Below are positions 1 through 12,500 of a stretch of 64,000 nucleotides of DNA, piece after piece; the first letter of the stretch is position 1; each line of letters opens with the position of its first letter. Source of the DNA: Mesocentrotus franciscanus (lineage: Eukaryota; Echinodermata; Echinoidea; Camarodonta; Strongylocentrotidae); the NCBI GenBank assembly GCA_037976565.1, contig CP137670.1:16579216-16643215 (forward strand). Direction: 5' to 3'. Made by a program: the position numbers and the translations under genes. A model generated the notes under the pieces. It saw nothing but the letters and a program-made list of their open reading frames with translations. It did no database searches and had not been told where the DNA came from.

Positions 1-184
1 ATCGCACGCTACGTTAATCACTCCGTTGGTATTATTTCTATTTCACTATTGGCAATCCTAGCGGGAAGTAGGTGTATACATGCTAGCTTATCATCAGAAC
101 TGTAACGTCAGCTTCCTAAAGACTTCGCTTGTAAACTCGTAAGTACCGTGATATGCAGTTATTATTCCCCACATATTATTAGAT

Positions 185-480
185 ATATTTCATCTCTTTA
201 TACTTTGTGATAAATGTACGCTCTGATATTCGATAGAATTACTCTCTTTATACTCTGTGATGAATTGACGCTCTGATATTCGATGGAATTACTCTCTTTA
301 TACTTTGTGATGAATTGACGCTCTGATATTCGATGGAATTATTCTCTTTATTTACGCTCTGACATTCAATATAATTATTCTGTTTATATTTTGTGATAAA
401 TTAACACTCTGATATTCGATAGAATTACTCTCTTTATACTTTATGATAGATTTTTATACGCTCTGATATTCGATATAATT
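185..480. repeat. 50-bp minisatellite
   Basis: Five to six tandem units of exactly 50 bp in the better-preserved part. Each carries the words GCTCTGATATTCGAT and CTCTTTATACTTTGTGA, which recur at 221, 271 and 321. Later units are shortened and diverged. No coding potential is seen. Confidence 0.9.
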
Positions 481-519
481 GCTCTTTTAAATTTCGTTCT
501 CTACATTGACTACTATTTG

Positions 520-885
520 ATAAATCTACATACAATGTCATGGATTTACTGGATTTACTGTATGCATACCATTCAATGGATTTACTTATCTCTAAATACT
601 AATTGATAGATTTACTCTCTACACACAATTTGGTGGATTTACTCTCTACATACTATTAGAAAGTTTTAATTTCTACATTCTATCCGATGGATTTACTTTC
701 TACATACTATTCGATGGATTTACTTTCTACATACTATTCGATAAATTTACTATATACATTCTACCCGTTAGGTTTACTATGTACATACTATTCGATATAT
801 TTACTCTTTACATACTATTCGTTGGATTGACTATTTACATACTATTCGATGTATTTATCCTCTTCAATATATTTACCCTCTACAT
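520..885. repeat. 27-bp minisatellite, block A
   Basis: Tandem units with a 27-bp period, based on TTTACTCTCTACATACTATT followed by CGATGGA. The TTCGAT core recurs at 27-bp spacing (684, 711, 738). The block directly follows the 50-bp array, and both contain ATTCGAT, so they may share an origin. Confidence 0.88.
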
Positions 886-889
886 ACTA

Positions 890-1385
890 TACAAATATAC
901 ACTGTCTTGAGAGGTTCTTGTTCAAACTATGCGCAAGAGGTGACTCCAATAGTACTATTGGAGACACCGAGGCCCATAGTTTTAACCAGTACCTCGAAAA
1001 AAAGGCATGGTATATTTGTTTTATATCCTGTATCAAAAATGTATCTTTATAAAGAAATTTAAAAAACAAAAAATATATAATTTTGGGGAAAATTTTTTAT
1101 CAAAATTTAAAAATTTAAAAATTACATTTTTTTATTAAAAAAGAATTAAAAATAAGAAAATTATTAGGTTAAAAAAATAAATAATAATAAATACAATTTT
1201 CAATTTGAAAAAAAAAAAATTCAAAAAAAAAAACTCAACTCCCAAAAAGTACTCTCATATAGTACTTCTACTCCAAAATAGCACTCCCAAATAGTATTTT
1301 TTCAGAGCAACCTTAAAATAGTTGAAATATTTCTGGTCACGTGACGAGCTCTCAACCAATCCAAAACCAATAATTGTTTGATGCA
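890..1385. other. AT-rich spacer with a perfect 20-bp palindrome
   Basis: No gene is recognised. CTCCAATAGTACTATTGGAG at about 942-961 is a perfect palindrome. Related words (CTCCAAAATAGCACTCCC, AATAGTATTTTTTC) recur near 1270-1310, so the stretch may be a degraded foldback element splitting the two blocks of the 27-bp array. The middle (1050-1210) is nearly pure A/T. Confidence 0.55.
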
Positions 1386-1389
1386 GGAT

Positions 1390-1600
1390 ATAATATTCGA
1401 TATATTTACTCTCTACATACTATTCGATAGATTTACTTTCTACATACTATTCGATAGATTTACTATCTACATACTATTCGATAGATTTACTCTCAACATA
1501 CTATTCAATAGGTTTACTTTCTACATACTACTCAATAGATTTACTCTCTACATACCATTCGATGGATTTACTATCTACATACTATTCACACCAGTTGAGT
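1390..1600. repeat. 27-bp minisatellite, block B
   Basis: About eight units of the same 27-bp repeat as 520-885 (TTCGATAGATTTACTNTCTACATACTA), with TTCGA at 1396 and 1423. Because 27 is divisible by three, a frame stays open through the array. That open frame is a repeat artefact. Confidence 0.9.
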
Positions 1601-2895
1601 TTCCTATTAACCATTAATGGAACATGTCAAATTCATATATTAATTCAATTGTTAATAGTTTGTGACGGAATGACTAGAAAAGGATGTCATTCTGTAACAA
1701 ACCTTTACAAAAATGTGTATATTTCATCAATTTGATGAATGATCGATAGTACACCCACATTTTGTGAAAGTACGTAATATTAGGTAATAATAAACCATAT
1801 CATAAATTTGTAATTTTTTATTAACATTTTGGTATAAGTACTCGAAGCATTCTCGTATTTCAGTGAACTTGGTAGAAAAGAGTGAGAGATATCCAGGAAA
1901 ACTGTGACAAACCCACCAAACAATGACTTATTGGTAGGCCTATGTGTTTATTTAACTTTATTCACCAACCAGGAAAACAGTGAAAAATCCACCAAACATT
2001 AGCTTATTTTCATAGGTGTATTCAGAGTGCGATTCCCGAATCAGTTGTAGGCCTACGTCTGTTTAGAAGGAATTTGTTTAGGCTGAGAACAATATATGTT
2101 TACCGTAGAATGCTAGTAGACTCCTCTGTAAAATTTCTCACACGAAAAACAAAGATCAAGATCCTTCCGAAAGAGCCGTGCAATTATTGTACATTGAAAA
2201 GGTTCAAGCGGCATGACTGTCATTTGATTTATTAAAAGGGATAATTTTATCATTTTAGGATTTTCTCTGAGTGAGGTTTCTAATAACCACACCTAACCAA
2301 GCCCCCAAACGAAGAGTCATTTTTCGAGAATTTGGAATGAGTTGATCTCTCAGACACCTTTGCCCTTTTTTGCAGCGCCTCATACAGCTGCAAGCGGGTG
2401 CATTTTAAGCATTCCACGAGGTCATTGAATATTCAAGTTGTTTTTATACTTTTGTACATGCACATATCCTATGATTGTTTATGATATATATATATATATA
2501 TATATATTAGGTATATTTGGTGTCACTTAATTGTGCCTAGAAGGGAAAAGGCGAACTGAATCCCTGTGACCCTCGGGTCTCCTCCCAGTATAACTGGTTG
2601 GGGTGTGTGTGTGTGTGTGCAGGTGTAATACCACGCCCGAGTTTCCCCTTACTCTTATACGGAAAGTGCAGTTGGTTATTAACATGCAATTAAAGGTGGT
2701 GACTCTTTTTTTACACGGGGCGTCAATTAACGTCCTATCCGAGGCTCTAATAATCATTTAATCATGAATAATAATATAATCATCAAATTATTATTAGACC
2801 TCATGGATGGTAGACGAAATGATAAGTAGGCGAAATGATTATCAGACCACACGAATAGACGGGCTAGGTGTAGACCATATGGGAATAGACTGATT
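1601..2895. other. Intergenic, no gene seen
   Basis: Both strands show only short frames without recognisable domains. Simple repeats are a (TA)n tract at about 2487-2508 and a (GT)n tract near 2602-2621. 2750-2890 contains imperfect repeats of TAGAC and GAATAGAC words that lead into the palindrome at 2896. Confidence 0.5.
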
Positions 2896-3073
2896 GGCCA
2901 GAATTCACAAAGGAGGTTTGTAGACAAACCTAGGTTTATGTGCGTCATATGACGCGTTTTGACGCGTTTCAGACCAAGGTTTGTCTGAACCTTGGTCTGA
3001 AACGCATCGAAACGCGTCATATGACGCACATAAACCTAGGTTTGTCGACAAACCTCCTTTGTGAATTCGGGCC
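2896..3073. repeat. 178-bp near-perfect palindrome (foldback element)
   Basis: The left arm from GGCCAGAATTCACAAAGGAG mirrors the right arm ending CTCCTTTGTGAATTCGGGCC. The arms are about 85 bp and meet around 2982 with a loop of only a few bases. They contain CCTAGGTTTATGTGCGTCAT and ATGACGCGTTT. This is the structure of a small foldback MITE. No clear target duplication is seen. Confidence 0.9.
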
Positions 3074-3640
3074 ATTGGGTAGAAGACGAAGTGGTTGTAG
3101 ACCAAACGGCAATACACCACGTTAACCAAGCCTGGATGCGTCTATGAAAAATGGGGAGGCGACCGTTACCAAATATTTGTGATCTACTGCAAAGAACAGC
3201 TTTATGTGTAAGCATAGTGTGTTGACTCTTTTCAATAGGTGCATGTACAATGCCAAGTACGGGGGCAAGATATTTAACGGTGACTTGCACAAACATAAAA
3301 AAGCCAGCAAATTCGAAAATTTGTGGTATTTATGACAAAGAATAACGATTCCAGTAGGGAAAACCAACGACTGTCCCGCTTGGCAACTATTGTGTCATTT
3401 GTGTGGTTAGCTTTTCTGCATTGAATATACTTATGTTCATGACGGAGTTCTATGTGGATTAATTCTGCCCATTTCGCAATGTTTCGCTTTATTTCTATCG
3501 TTCCCTCTCTCTGATTTCCTCTCGTAGTTTAGTTTCTCTAACAAAGTCTCTTATTCTCCTATTCCTCCCTAACTTTATCTTCAACTCTCTTGCTCAAAAA
3601 CATTTGAACACGTCTTCGCAGCTTCTGATTTGTTTCTACC
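3074..3640. other. Intergenic, no gene seen
   Basis: Only overlapping short frames on both strands, without domain signatures, codon bias or splice-supported structure. The sequence becomes CT-rich towards its right end. Confidence 0.45.
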
Positions 3641-3935
3641 CTCTCTCTCTTTTCCTTACTTTTGATCCCTCTTTTTTCCTTCTTCTTTCTTTCTCTCACG
3701 CGCTTTAGCTGTTGATCTCTCTCTCTCTCTCTCCCTTGCTCTTTTCCAGCCGAAGCAGTGCCTCAGTGCAGCTAATGAACACTGACCGGTGCTATGTAAT
3801 ACAAAATCATGTAAAAATAACAAGCATATACACGCACATTCACACACACACACACACACACACATCCGCGGGAGGGAGAGGAAGAGAGAGAGAGAGAAGG
3901 GAAGAAGGGGGCAGGAGAGTAGGAAAGGAATAAAG
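3640..3935. repeat. CT, CA and GA microsatellites
   Basis: Pyrimidine-rich (CT)n at 3640-3735, (CA)n at 3840-3862 and purine-rich (GA)n at 3870-3925. The opposed CT and GA tracts are mutually complementary and could pair over about 150 bp. Confidence 0.9.
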
Positions 3936-6242
3936 AGAGATGAAGAATGGTAAAACAATATTACACAAATTATTATGAACATTATTTAGGTGAGATCAGA
4001 AAAGCATTACGACAAAGCGTTTTATATTGATATCTGCAATTATGAACAAGATTGTAACCATCAATCTGAAAGACATTTATAACTGTATTTGTTTTAAACC
4101 ATGTTTCAGATTTTGCGATAACAGAGAAACTATATTCCAAGGACTTCAATAAAATAAAAAAAGTAATTCATCAAAGTTACGCTGGAGACTTCCTGCGTTT
4201 AGATTAGAAAATTTTGCAACAAAATTGTCAGAAAACAAATATTCACAATTTCTATTGTCCATACAGACTGATTGCATACCATCATCAGTTTCTATATTTA
4301 CAGAGAGATTCTGATTGGATTCACTGTTTATATTTATTTGCAATTGGTTGAATTTCAATTAATGAAGGTTTTCCATATCTATATTTCGATTAAGGTGGAA
4401 AAAACTGTAGAGTGCATCCAAGAAGTCTCCATCGGTGATATAATGGTAGAAAGGAAACAATTCAGAGTAACAACGCATGCAGTGGTCAAAATTACTATTT
4501 CTGGACTCATTATTCACAATTATTTGGCATAGCTTACAATATTCATACATAGGGGTGTCGATTTGTATCCGTGGTTGGGGGGGGGGTGATAGGTGCCAAA
4601 ATATTTTCGGCAATGGATCAAAGCAACCAAGAGGTAGAAGCGTGTGGCAGGTTGCACCCCCTCCCTTCCAAGTTATTAATTTTTTTAAGTCACCCTCAAT
4701 AAAGATAACATTTCAGAGAATATAAGAGTGGTAAAAAATTAATAACATGCTAAATGTTAGTCATGACTCTAGCCTGCAGTTTAGGCCTACCAGACTGATA
4801 TCATCTATTTTTAAACGAAATTTAGACATTACCAAAAAAAATGCAATGGTGAGATATATCAACTTGTGAAAGTATTATGTTACCAGTGGGCAAATGCATT
4901 AATAAGCAACCAGGAAAGGTTCATGTAGACAGAAAATTCTTTATTTCCTGGTGATAGAAACATACATTTTATGAATATTGATGTCTCCAAACAATATTCA
5001 TCGTGAAAACCCATTCCAATATTCTGTGTAAGGAGATCTCAAAAACATAGTTCTCATTAGTAAATGAAAAACATATTGCTTTTGGTTCTTCATTTGACTC
5101 TCTTCCTTCTTTAATTAAACCAACTGAATCCTCTCTGCGGGAAACTCAATTCAATGAAACAGAATATCACTGATGCAAAATTTGGTTCTCAAAATGACAG
5201 AAAATTTCCACTCCTGATCTCATACAAACTGTCTGTTTCTTAAAAACATAATATAAAACTTACGTTCCAACTACCAAACAACAAACTTCCATTATCTCCT
5301 TCTTCACCCAGATATACTTATCATACCAGATACGCTCTAAAATATAAGCATAATATTCCCCTAAGGCCCTGACCAGAGCACTATTTTTTTTTCTCAAAAA
5401 CTATAACCAGTCTTAGAAGGTGCATTATTATTGGAAGGGTGTTATAAACAAAACTTAAAACTTAATAACATTCTAACTTTCAAAAACACCTTAACTATCC
5501 TATGCCTGTTACGTTTGAATACAATACATATGCCTACATCAGCTTTTCAATAAAACAAAAATAAGTTGTGACATAATCTTTCTCCAAAATATCGAACTGG
5601 AGTATTCTGTTGTATTGCTTGTTTATGTACATACAAAGAGCATATTTTCAAGAGGCACATTCTGCGCGAATGCCTGAGCTTGTAAATTTTGCGTATTGAA
5701 ATTCACAATCAGTCCCAAATTTCATTCAATCTTTTTTGTTTCTTGTTTTTCTTTTCACATTCCTTAAAGCCCTGTCAATAATGTGGCATTGATTATTTAT
5801 TTGTTTTTAATTAGTTTTTGAAGAACTCCTAGGTGAAAGAAATCATAACTATTCTTGAATATTATTACTTGTTTTAGAACATGTTGGGCCTGTCTCACAT
5901 TGCCTTCCATCATTCCATGGCAATTTCCATGTTTCTTTCAGCTTATTTCTCACTTCTTTTCCATCCACTCAACTAATTCCTGATCATGCATTAACCTCAT
6001 ACCTACCATTACACATGCCTAAGCTTTTTATGGAGGGGGATCCCGTAAAGTAATTTTGACATTATAAGAAATAAACATGAGCAATATTTCATTGTAGGTT
6101 ACTTTAAGGTCAACCTCTTTTTTCATCTCCCATTCACATCAGTTCCCTGAAGAAATGCTGGAATATATATGTCCCTCTTTCTCTTGTCTTTCTTCCTTTT
6201 ATCTCCCCCCTTCCTTTTTTCTTCTGCCCGTTTCTTCCCCTT
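3936..6242. other. Intergenic AT-rich DNA, no gene seen
   Basis: Read on both strands; no exon-like frame with convincing splice sites or protein similarity was found. 4572-4590 has a poly-G tract. Several dispersed-repeat-like AT-rich segments cannot be assigned to a family. Confidence 0.4.
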
Positions 6243-6726
6243 TTCCCAGGTAGCAAGCCCTATGGGGCCCATATGGGGATGATCTGGGTCACTTGTGCCA
6301 TCTAGGCTATTTAATGGAACCCATATATGTATCCCATATGGGGCCAATATTTAGTAATCCATATGGGATCTATCTGGGCCAGCCCTTATGGGTCCCAGAT
6401 GGGAATGAGCTGGGCGTACACATATCGGTAGAATATAAATATGCCCATATGGGTATCACATGGGGAAAATCTGGGTTAACCCACATGGGATATATCTGGG
6501 TTAACCAATATGGGTACCAGATGGGATTAAGCTGGGCATACCCATTTGGGCCAAGTTTGGTATGGGTTCCATCTGGGTCCCATCTGTCTGATATGGGTTT
6601 ACCCATATGGGTCCCATATGCTTCTTGAGTGCAGATGCCTTAGTGCCCCAGATGGTTTTCCATATGGGGCCCATGTTTCAGAGAATATGGGACCCATGTG
6701 GGTCCCACATGGGCTTGCTACCTGGG
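6243..6726. mobile_element. Foldback element built from CCCATATGGG words
   Basis: The ends are inverted repeats: CCCAGGTAGCAAGCCC at 6243 and its complement GGGCTTGCTACCTGGG ending at 6726. The interior is a run of self-complementary words (CCCATATGGG, CCCAGATGGG, CCCACATGGG, GGGTCCCATATG) separated by CTGGG. It encodes no transposase and is inferred to be non-autonomous. The open frames through it (for example 6293-6628) arise from the periodic words. Confidence 0.85.
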
Positions 6727-7381
6727 TTATTATCCTCTCTCTCTCCCACTCTCTACTTCTTTTTTGCACTCTTGCGCTTCGCGCTTAACATTTAGCTCGT
6801 TGCTTTTTAACGCTGCGGCTTTGCATTTGGCGCACTGCATTTTTATGATGCTGTTGATTGAATACATTGAATAAATTCATCAATTCATGATGAAGCCGTA
6901 TGAGCGAGAATTCAATTTATTCTTGTCTCATATACGGTTGTCTCATTTACTTCGTTTTCTATTTATATATGTATGTATTATGAAAATGAGATAGCAAAAT
7001 GTGTATATTGATGGTCATCTTGCGAGTAATAACCATTAACTACTCTCATCGGGCTCTCATCATTATTTTTTCTCTTCCTTTTTTTTTTTTTTTGATGGTG
7101 AATTATTGGGGGATGATTGTACAGGCCATCCCCACCTGAAATATTGGGGGATATATCCCCATCCCCCCCTCGTGATCGACACCCATGTTCATACATATTT
7201 AGTAGAACAAGTGGGAAAAGACTTAAGGGCCAAATAATGTAAAAAAATACACATGCTCATACGACAATTTCAATACCCTATTGTATTTCCCATATAAGTC
7301 GTGTTCGTATATATTACGTACTACGTCATTGCCATGTTCGCACGTTTCACCAGGCGACACACAAGTCTATTGAAATCACTT
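6727..7381. other. Intergenic, no gene seen
   Basis: Contains CT-rich and T-rich tracts (6733-6770, 7075-7095). No credible exon on either strand. Confidence 0.4.
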
Positions 7382-7652
7382 AAAGGGCCCATGCCATCCA
7401 AATACAAGGTTATTCCTTTTATGTTGCTATTGTATTACGTATTGTAATAGGTGGTCAACTTTGGCAAAGTTACATACCACTTTCTCAAGTGATATTTAGG
7501 GTAGAGCTTCGCAAGTTTGAAGAAAAAAAATATTTAAAAAAGATATTTAATAGTCTATGAAACACATTTAGAAGTTTACATAAAAAATATGAGATTTATG
7601 CAGGACTACACACCAACAGGAATAAACTTGCATTTGGATGGCAGGGGCCCTT
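7382..7652. mobile_element. MITE with AAGGGCCC-type inverted ends
   Basis: Starts AAAGGGCCCATGCCATCCAA and ends with a near-complement, TTGGATGGCAGGGGCCCTT, about 270 bp later. The interior matches the right arm of the larger foldback at 18421-19165 (shared words include TTACGTATTGTAA and ATACCACTTTCTCAAG). It is non-coding and a member of a dispersed family in this window. Confidence 0.85.
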
Positions 7653-8027
7653 GCAAAGTTATTGCAGTTATGTACATAGACGGCTCGAACAGGGCCCCCG
7701 TGGTCTTTTGTGGGTCTTTATCTATACCATATGTCACTGTATCGTTCATAGTAGGTTTCCTCCACCAAACGAACATTTCAGCCAAAATATTTGTTCTGAA
7801 ATGCATTAAAACACTGATGGCTCCTAAAACATAACATTTTGGGCACTTTGAGCACCGATTGTCAAAAATCAGTTGGTGAAATAGTTTTTAACACTGAATT
7901 TCACTAAGGAATCCGCAATAAAATTTAGGTGAACACCCTTTTCCTGTTGGAGCCGTCTGTGTACCCAGCTATTGTGAATATGTGTTCTCCTTATTAGTCA
8001 ATGTCATCAGGTGGGAAGCTAGTTTTC

Positions 8028-8770
8028 AGGTCGACAACTTCCGATTTTCAAAGCTTTAGATTTCGACTTTTCAGAGCGCTGCTACTCCTTTGACAAATAC
8101 TGAAATATTATATAAATGATATTGTTGTAATCTATAGCTTATAAGCTTTTCGGAGATAAATAATCCATCTATTGTACTTCTCACTTAAATCTTATCTTGA
8201 TAGCAAACTTCTGTAGAATAAAGCAGAACCTTCAGAGATGCTAACTGGTGAAAGCTTGAATGAATTCCGACCAAAAAACAAAAGAGTTATGGATTCTTAA
8301 CAGTTGAAATCATTATGGGTATGGGCTCTTCGGATTAGCCTAATCGGTAATGTCTCTTTGATGTAGTGCAGGACAACTTTCCCATTTGTTCCAACACAGA
8401 AAACGACAGACAAAAAACAAAATCTTCAAAAATTTATGACTTGGAACGGTTTTTTTTTTGGAAAAAAGGACCTGTAATGATAAATTATCCATAATATAGT
8501 TTTAGTAGTTTCCCAAGGGTTAAGGGATTTGAGAGAAAAACAGATATGAATGATATTTTTGTACATGACAATCGAGAAATTTATCCGTCACTATGTCATA
8601 ATCCATTTCGCATACATAGCTTTATTGATGTCATATTTCAAACATTCATAATTTTGTTATTCTTGGTCTGACTAAATTCAAACTTTCGCCTTCCTGTTTA
8701 TCTGATTTTCTGCTTCCATTAAAATGAACTTATTACAAGGGTTTGGTTTGCCCTTGAACACCCCTCTGGC
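8028..8770 (+). repeat. Upstream block shared with gene 2
   Basis: Degenerate but colinear similarity to DNA upstream of gene 2. 8028-8215 matches about 36444-36610 (shared GTCGACAACTTCCGATTTTC-like start), and 8225-8770 matches about 39275-39795 (shared AATCGGTAATGTC, AATGAATGATATTT and TATTTCAAACATTC). Both lie 5' of a tetraspan first exon in the same orientation. I read this as the 5' part of the duplicated locus, with extra DNA inserted on the gene 2 side. A dispersed transposon is an alternative. Confidence 0.6.
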
Positions 8771-9082
8771 TCTCAACATATAATATCATATGTATGGTTA
8801 TGTCGATGTTGTTTGTATCACCAACGGGAAACAAATTCTGTTTTATTACATATGGACAAATAACCTTGAATCTTAAACGACTTCAGCTTTGCTAGTTATA
8901 GAAAAAGAAAGACTGTATAACAAAGTGTTAAAATATGAAGTAGCCTCCTGTTAATGCGATTGCATTATGAAGGAACAGTGAAAGCGTTTGGAAAATGTTT
9001 AATTATTTAGCACATAGGCCTACATGACATATTAGTTGGTGTCTGCTGTGAGGTTGTGGTATCATGCAACTGATTAAACATT

Positions 9083-9251
9083 GACCTGGGACCTGTTGCA
9101 TAAAATTTACCATTAATGGTAACTCTGCCATCAATGGTAACTACCATGGTAACATTGCTCAGCAGCCAATGAAAATCAAGTATTCCAAGGAAGTTACCAT
9201 TGGTAGCAAAGTTACCATCAATAATAAGTGTTATACAACGGGACACAGGTC
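9083..9251. mobile_element. Small MITE (GACCTG ends)
   Basis: Ends GACCTGGGACCTGTTGCATA and its approximate complement ending ACGGGACACAGGTC form inverted repeats of about 40 bp. The interior holds repeated ATGGTAAC and GTTACCAT words that also pair. It is 169 bp, non-coding, and lies just upstream of the first coding exon of gene 1. Confidence 0.75.
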
Positions 9252-9470
9252 TTGCAAAAGTCGCATGCACTGTGCAAATAATTGTGCTCTAAGCTCCTCA
9301 GTTATTTCCTGCTATATTTCGAATATGCATAAAGTGAATACGATTTTTATCAAAAACTATTCCAATTCAAATTTGTATACGATTAGAGAAGGAGACAGTA
9401 TCATCCTCAACCTTTAGTCGATATTGTAACATTATTATTTTCACTTTTCACACTTTCTTTTGATTTTTAG

Positions 9471-9527
9471 GGTTTAAACAGATTTCGGAAAATGCAGTCT
9501 GTTACTACAATGGAAGATAGACCCTCG
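9471..9527 (+). CDS. Gene 1 exon 1 (5'UTR end and start codon)
   Basis: A pyrimidine-rich acceptor ending TTTTTAG precedes 9471, so an upstream non-coding exon is likely. ATG at 9492 opens MQSVTTMEDRPS, followed by donor GTAAGT at 9528. It aligns with gene 2 exon 1 (MQVVTIDENIPS), and both end in PS. The same length and phase in the paralogue fix this start. Confidence 0.78.
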
Positions 9528-12500
9528 GTAAGTTTAAACAAAACAGTACAGAATTTCTTCTAAAAACTATTCAACTTTATGGATCGTGTGTTTCGGTATT
9601 CCAAATCTATTGCTGACTTTTAAAAATCGAATACACTTAGTGGCGGAAAAACAAATTGAACACAAAGCTATGTTCTTGCTTTTCATACATCAACATAGAC
9701 ATATGCAAAGAGAAATTTGAATTTCACCACAATGCTACATGTTTCCACTTGTTTAACAACTTTGGGAATAATGATTGATTCTTGATAATGATACATCCGA
9801 AACATTGTAATGGTGTAAGTGAAGGCCCTCTCCTACGAGAGATCCCGGGTTCGATCCTTGCGTGGTGCTTACATCCTTGAACTAGGTGTATTGCCTTCGA
9901 CATGTGTCTCTCTCGACCCAGGTGTATCAAATTGAACCTAGCAATACTGGGGTTATAATAATTGTAGGACCCGGATGCGGGATGAGCAGCAAATACTTGT
10001 ACAACGTACCAAACCAGTTTATGCCTATACAATCTGCAGCCAAACCAAATAGTTTACCCTGGTTTAACAGAACTCATCACAGACTTAGGAGAACGAAGCA
10101 AAGAGCTTATAACAAAGCAAGGGAATCTGGCAAGAGTGAAGACTGGGATGCCTTCCTGTCCTGTCAAAAAGAACTGAGGAAATCTTTAAGTAAGGCGGAG
10201 CAGGAGTTTGTGTCGGATAATCTAACCAAAGCAATGAAAGAAAACAAAAGCAGTTTTGGTCATATATGAAAAGAATGGGTAAAAGTGAAGGAGGTGTTGC
10301 GGACCTCAAGGTGGGAAACACAATCGTCAGTGATGGGCAAGGAAAAGCTGAAGCTCTAAACACACAGTTTGCCAGTGTCTTCACGATAGAGGATCAAACT
10401 GGAATTCCGTCGTTGGGAACTAGCAACATCCAGAGTATTCCAGATTTAGTGATCCATGAAGGTGGAGTTCTCAAGCAGTTGCAGGGCCTATCTCCAAACA
10501 AAGCACCAGGACCTGATCAAATACCTCCCTGGTTCCTGAAGCTGTTTGCATCAAAACTGGCACCATTGTTAACTGATTTGTTCCAGGACTCTATGGACAA
10601 TGGAATCTTGCCACATCAATGGAAGATGGCTAATATCTGTGCAATCTTCAAGAAAGGAGATAAAGCCGCTCCAGAAAATTATAGACCTGTCTCGTTGACC
10701 TGTGTCATCTGTAAAATTCCGGAACATATAATACATTCACATATCATGGACCATCTAGAAGAAAATGATGTGCTAGTGGATACACAACATGGATTTAGAG
10801 CAAAGCGATCCACCGAAAATCAACTTATCTCAACGGTTGATGATGTTGCTAGAATACTTGACCGGGGTAACTCAGTACACATGGCCATCTTGGACTTTGC
10901 TAAAGCATTCGACAAGGTTCCACATGAACGACTACTGGAAAAGCTTCACTACTACGGGATTAGACACCATATACATCGGTGGCTTAGAAATTTCTGGACA
11001 TTCCGTACACAGAGAGTGACTTGTGAAGGTAGTATGTCATCAACAAGCAAAGTCCTATCCGGGGTGCCCCAGGGTACAGTACTCGGGCCGTTACTGTTCC
11101 TGATGTACATCAATGACCTCCCAGACCTGCTGAAAAGCCAAACCAGACTATTCGCAGATGACTGTTTGGTATACAAGGAAGTAGAGAACAAGACGCACAC
11201 AGACTCCTTACAGGTGGATCTTACATCTTTGGAGTCGTGGCAAGATAGGTGGAACATGAAGTTCAACGCTTCCAAGTGTTCAGTGATGGTCATCTCGAAT
11301 AAGAAAAAACCTCTGACAAGGGATTATACCTTCTGTGGACAAGAATTACAACAAACAAGCTCTCATCCTTACCTTGAGTAGAAATAGACAGTAAACTGTC
11401 GTGGGCGAACCATGTTGACAACACAGCCATGAAAGCCAACCGCACGTTAGGATTCCTTAGGAGAAATCTATGGTTCTGCCCAAGGGATGTGAAAGCCCTC
11501 GCTTACAAGACCCTAGTTAGACCAGTATTCGAGTACGCAAGCTGTGCCTGGGATCCATATAGGGTAGGACAAATAAATAAACTCGACGCAGTCCAAAGGA
11601 GGGCCGCACGCTTCGTAACAGGAAACTACCAAAGGGACTGCAGTGTCACACAAATGCAGACCTGCCTAGAATGGGAATCACTTGAACGTAGGAGGGAAAA
11701 AAGTCGTCTAGTTATGATGTACAAAATCAACAAGGGAAAGGTTGGCCTAAAGCAAGAGGACTACATACACGTATCAACAGGGTCAAGGTTAAGAAGAAAT
11801 CACCAATGCTCAATAGAAATCCCCTTTGCCAGAAAAGATGTCTACAAATACTCCTTTTTCCCGAGAACTGGACGAGCGTGGAACGCCCTCGACCAGCAGT
11901 CTGTTCTAGCCCCATCTGTTGAGAACTTTAGAAACGCGCTCTAGCATGTACCACCTGCCATACAAGTTAGCGACATGCGGGACACCGCCCTGCTGACTAC
12001 AAATTCAGAAGGTTCAGAAGGTTCAATCTCAGGAACTTATCAGTAATTATCAGAAAGTATGCTGGTGTACTTCATACTTCTAATATTTAACCTGTAGTGA
12101 TAGCTAGTTAACAGAGTCTGCAAATACAGACTAGCATGTATAGCTAAATATAGAATGACCTGCAACCCATGACTCATGCCAGGTCATGTTATGAAACAAT
12201 GAGTACTTGTATAATACATGAATACATGACTACAAAGATGTCTGGCTGACAGTGCCTCAATAAAGCTATACAACATATTAGTTCAATCAAAGCTCTCTAA
12301 CTGGTCTTTTATAAGAACATAATATGGTGTCAGAACTTGGCAGCCAGTGTTTGTGCTGAGCAACCCAGCCTATAATGGAGGAATCATTGAAATCAGGCCA
12401 GTTCGATCCAATTCTTTTTTTGTGATGTGAGACAGAGAGATGATGAGAGGGCTTAGAGTCTAAGTGTATATGTCCAGTGAATGTAGTTATGTCCATAATA

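Noticed and set aside
3656..3982. Frames over the CT/CA/GA tracts on both strands
   Set aside because: Composition is that of microsatellites (Leu/Ser/Phe on one strand, Arg/Glu on the other); no domain or splice support.
6293..6628. 111-codon frame with repeated MG and W residues
   Set aside because: It lies entirely within the foldback element made of CCCATATGGG words; the periodicity of the DNA explains the open frame.
9886..10017. Start of the LINE protein at the ATG at 9886
   Set aside because: The first ~45 codons of that frame read through the SINE body; LINE-like protein text begins only around 10018.
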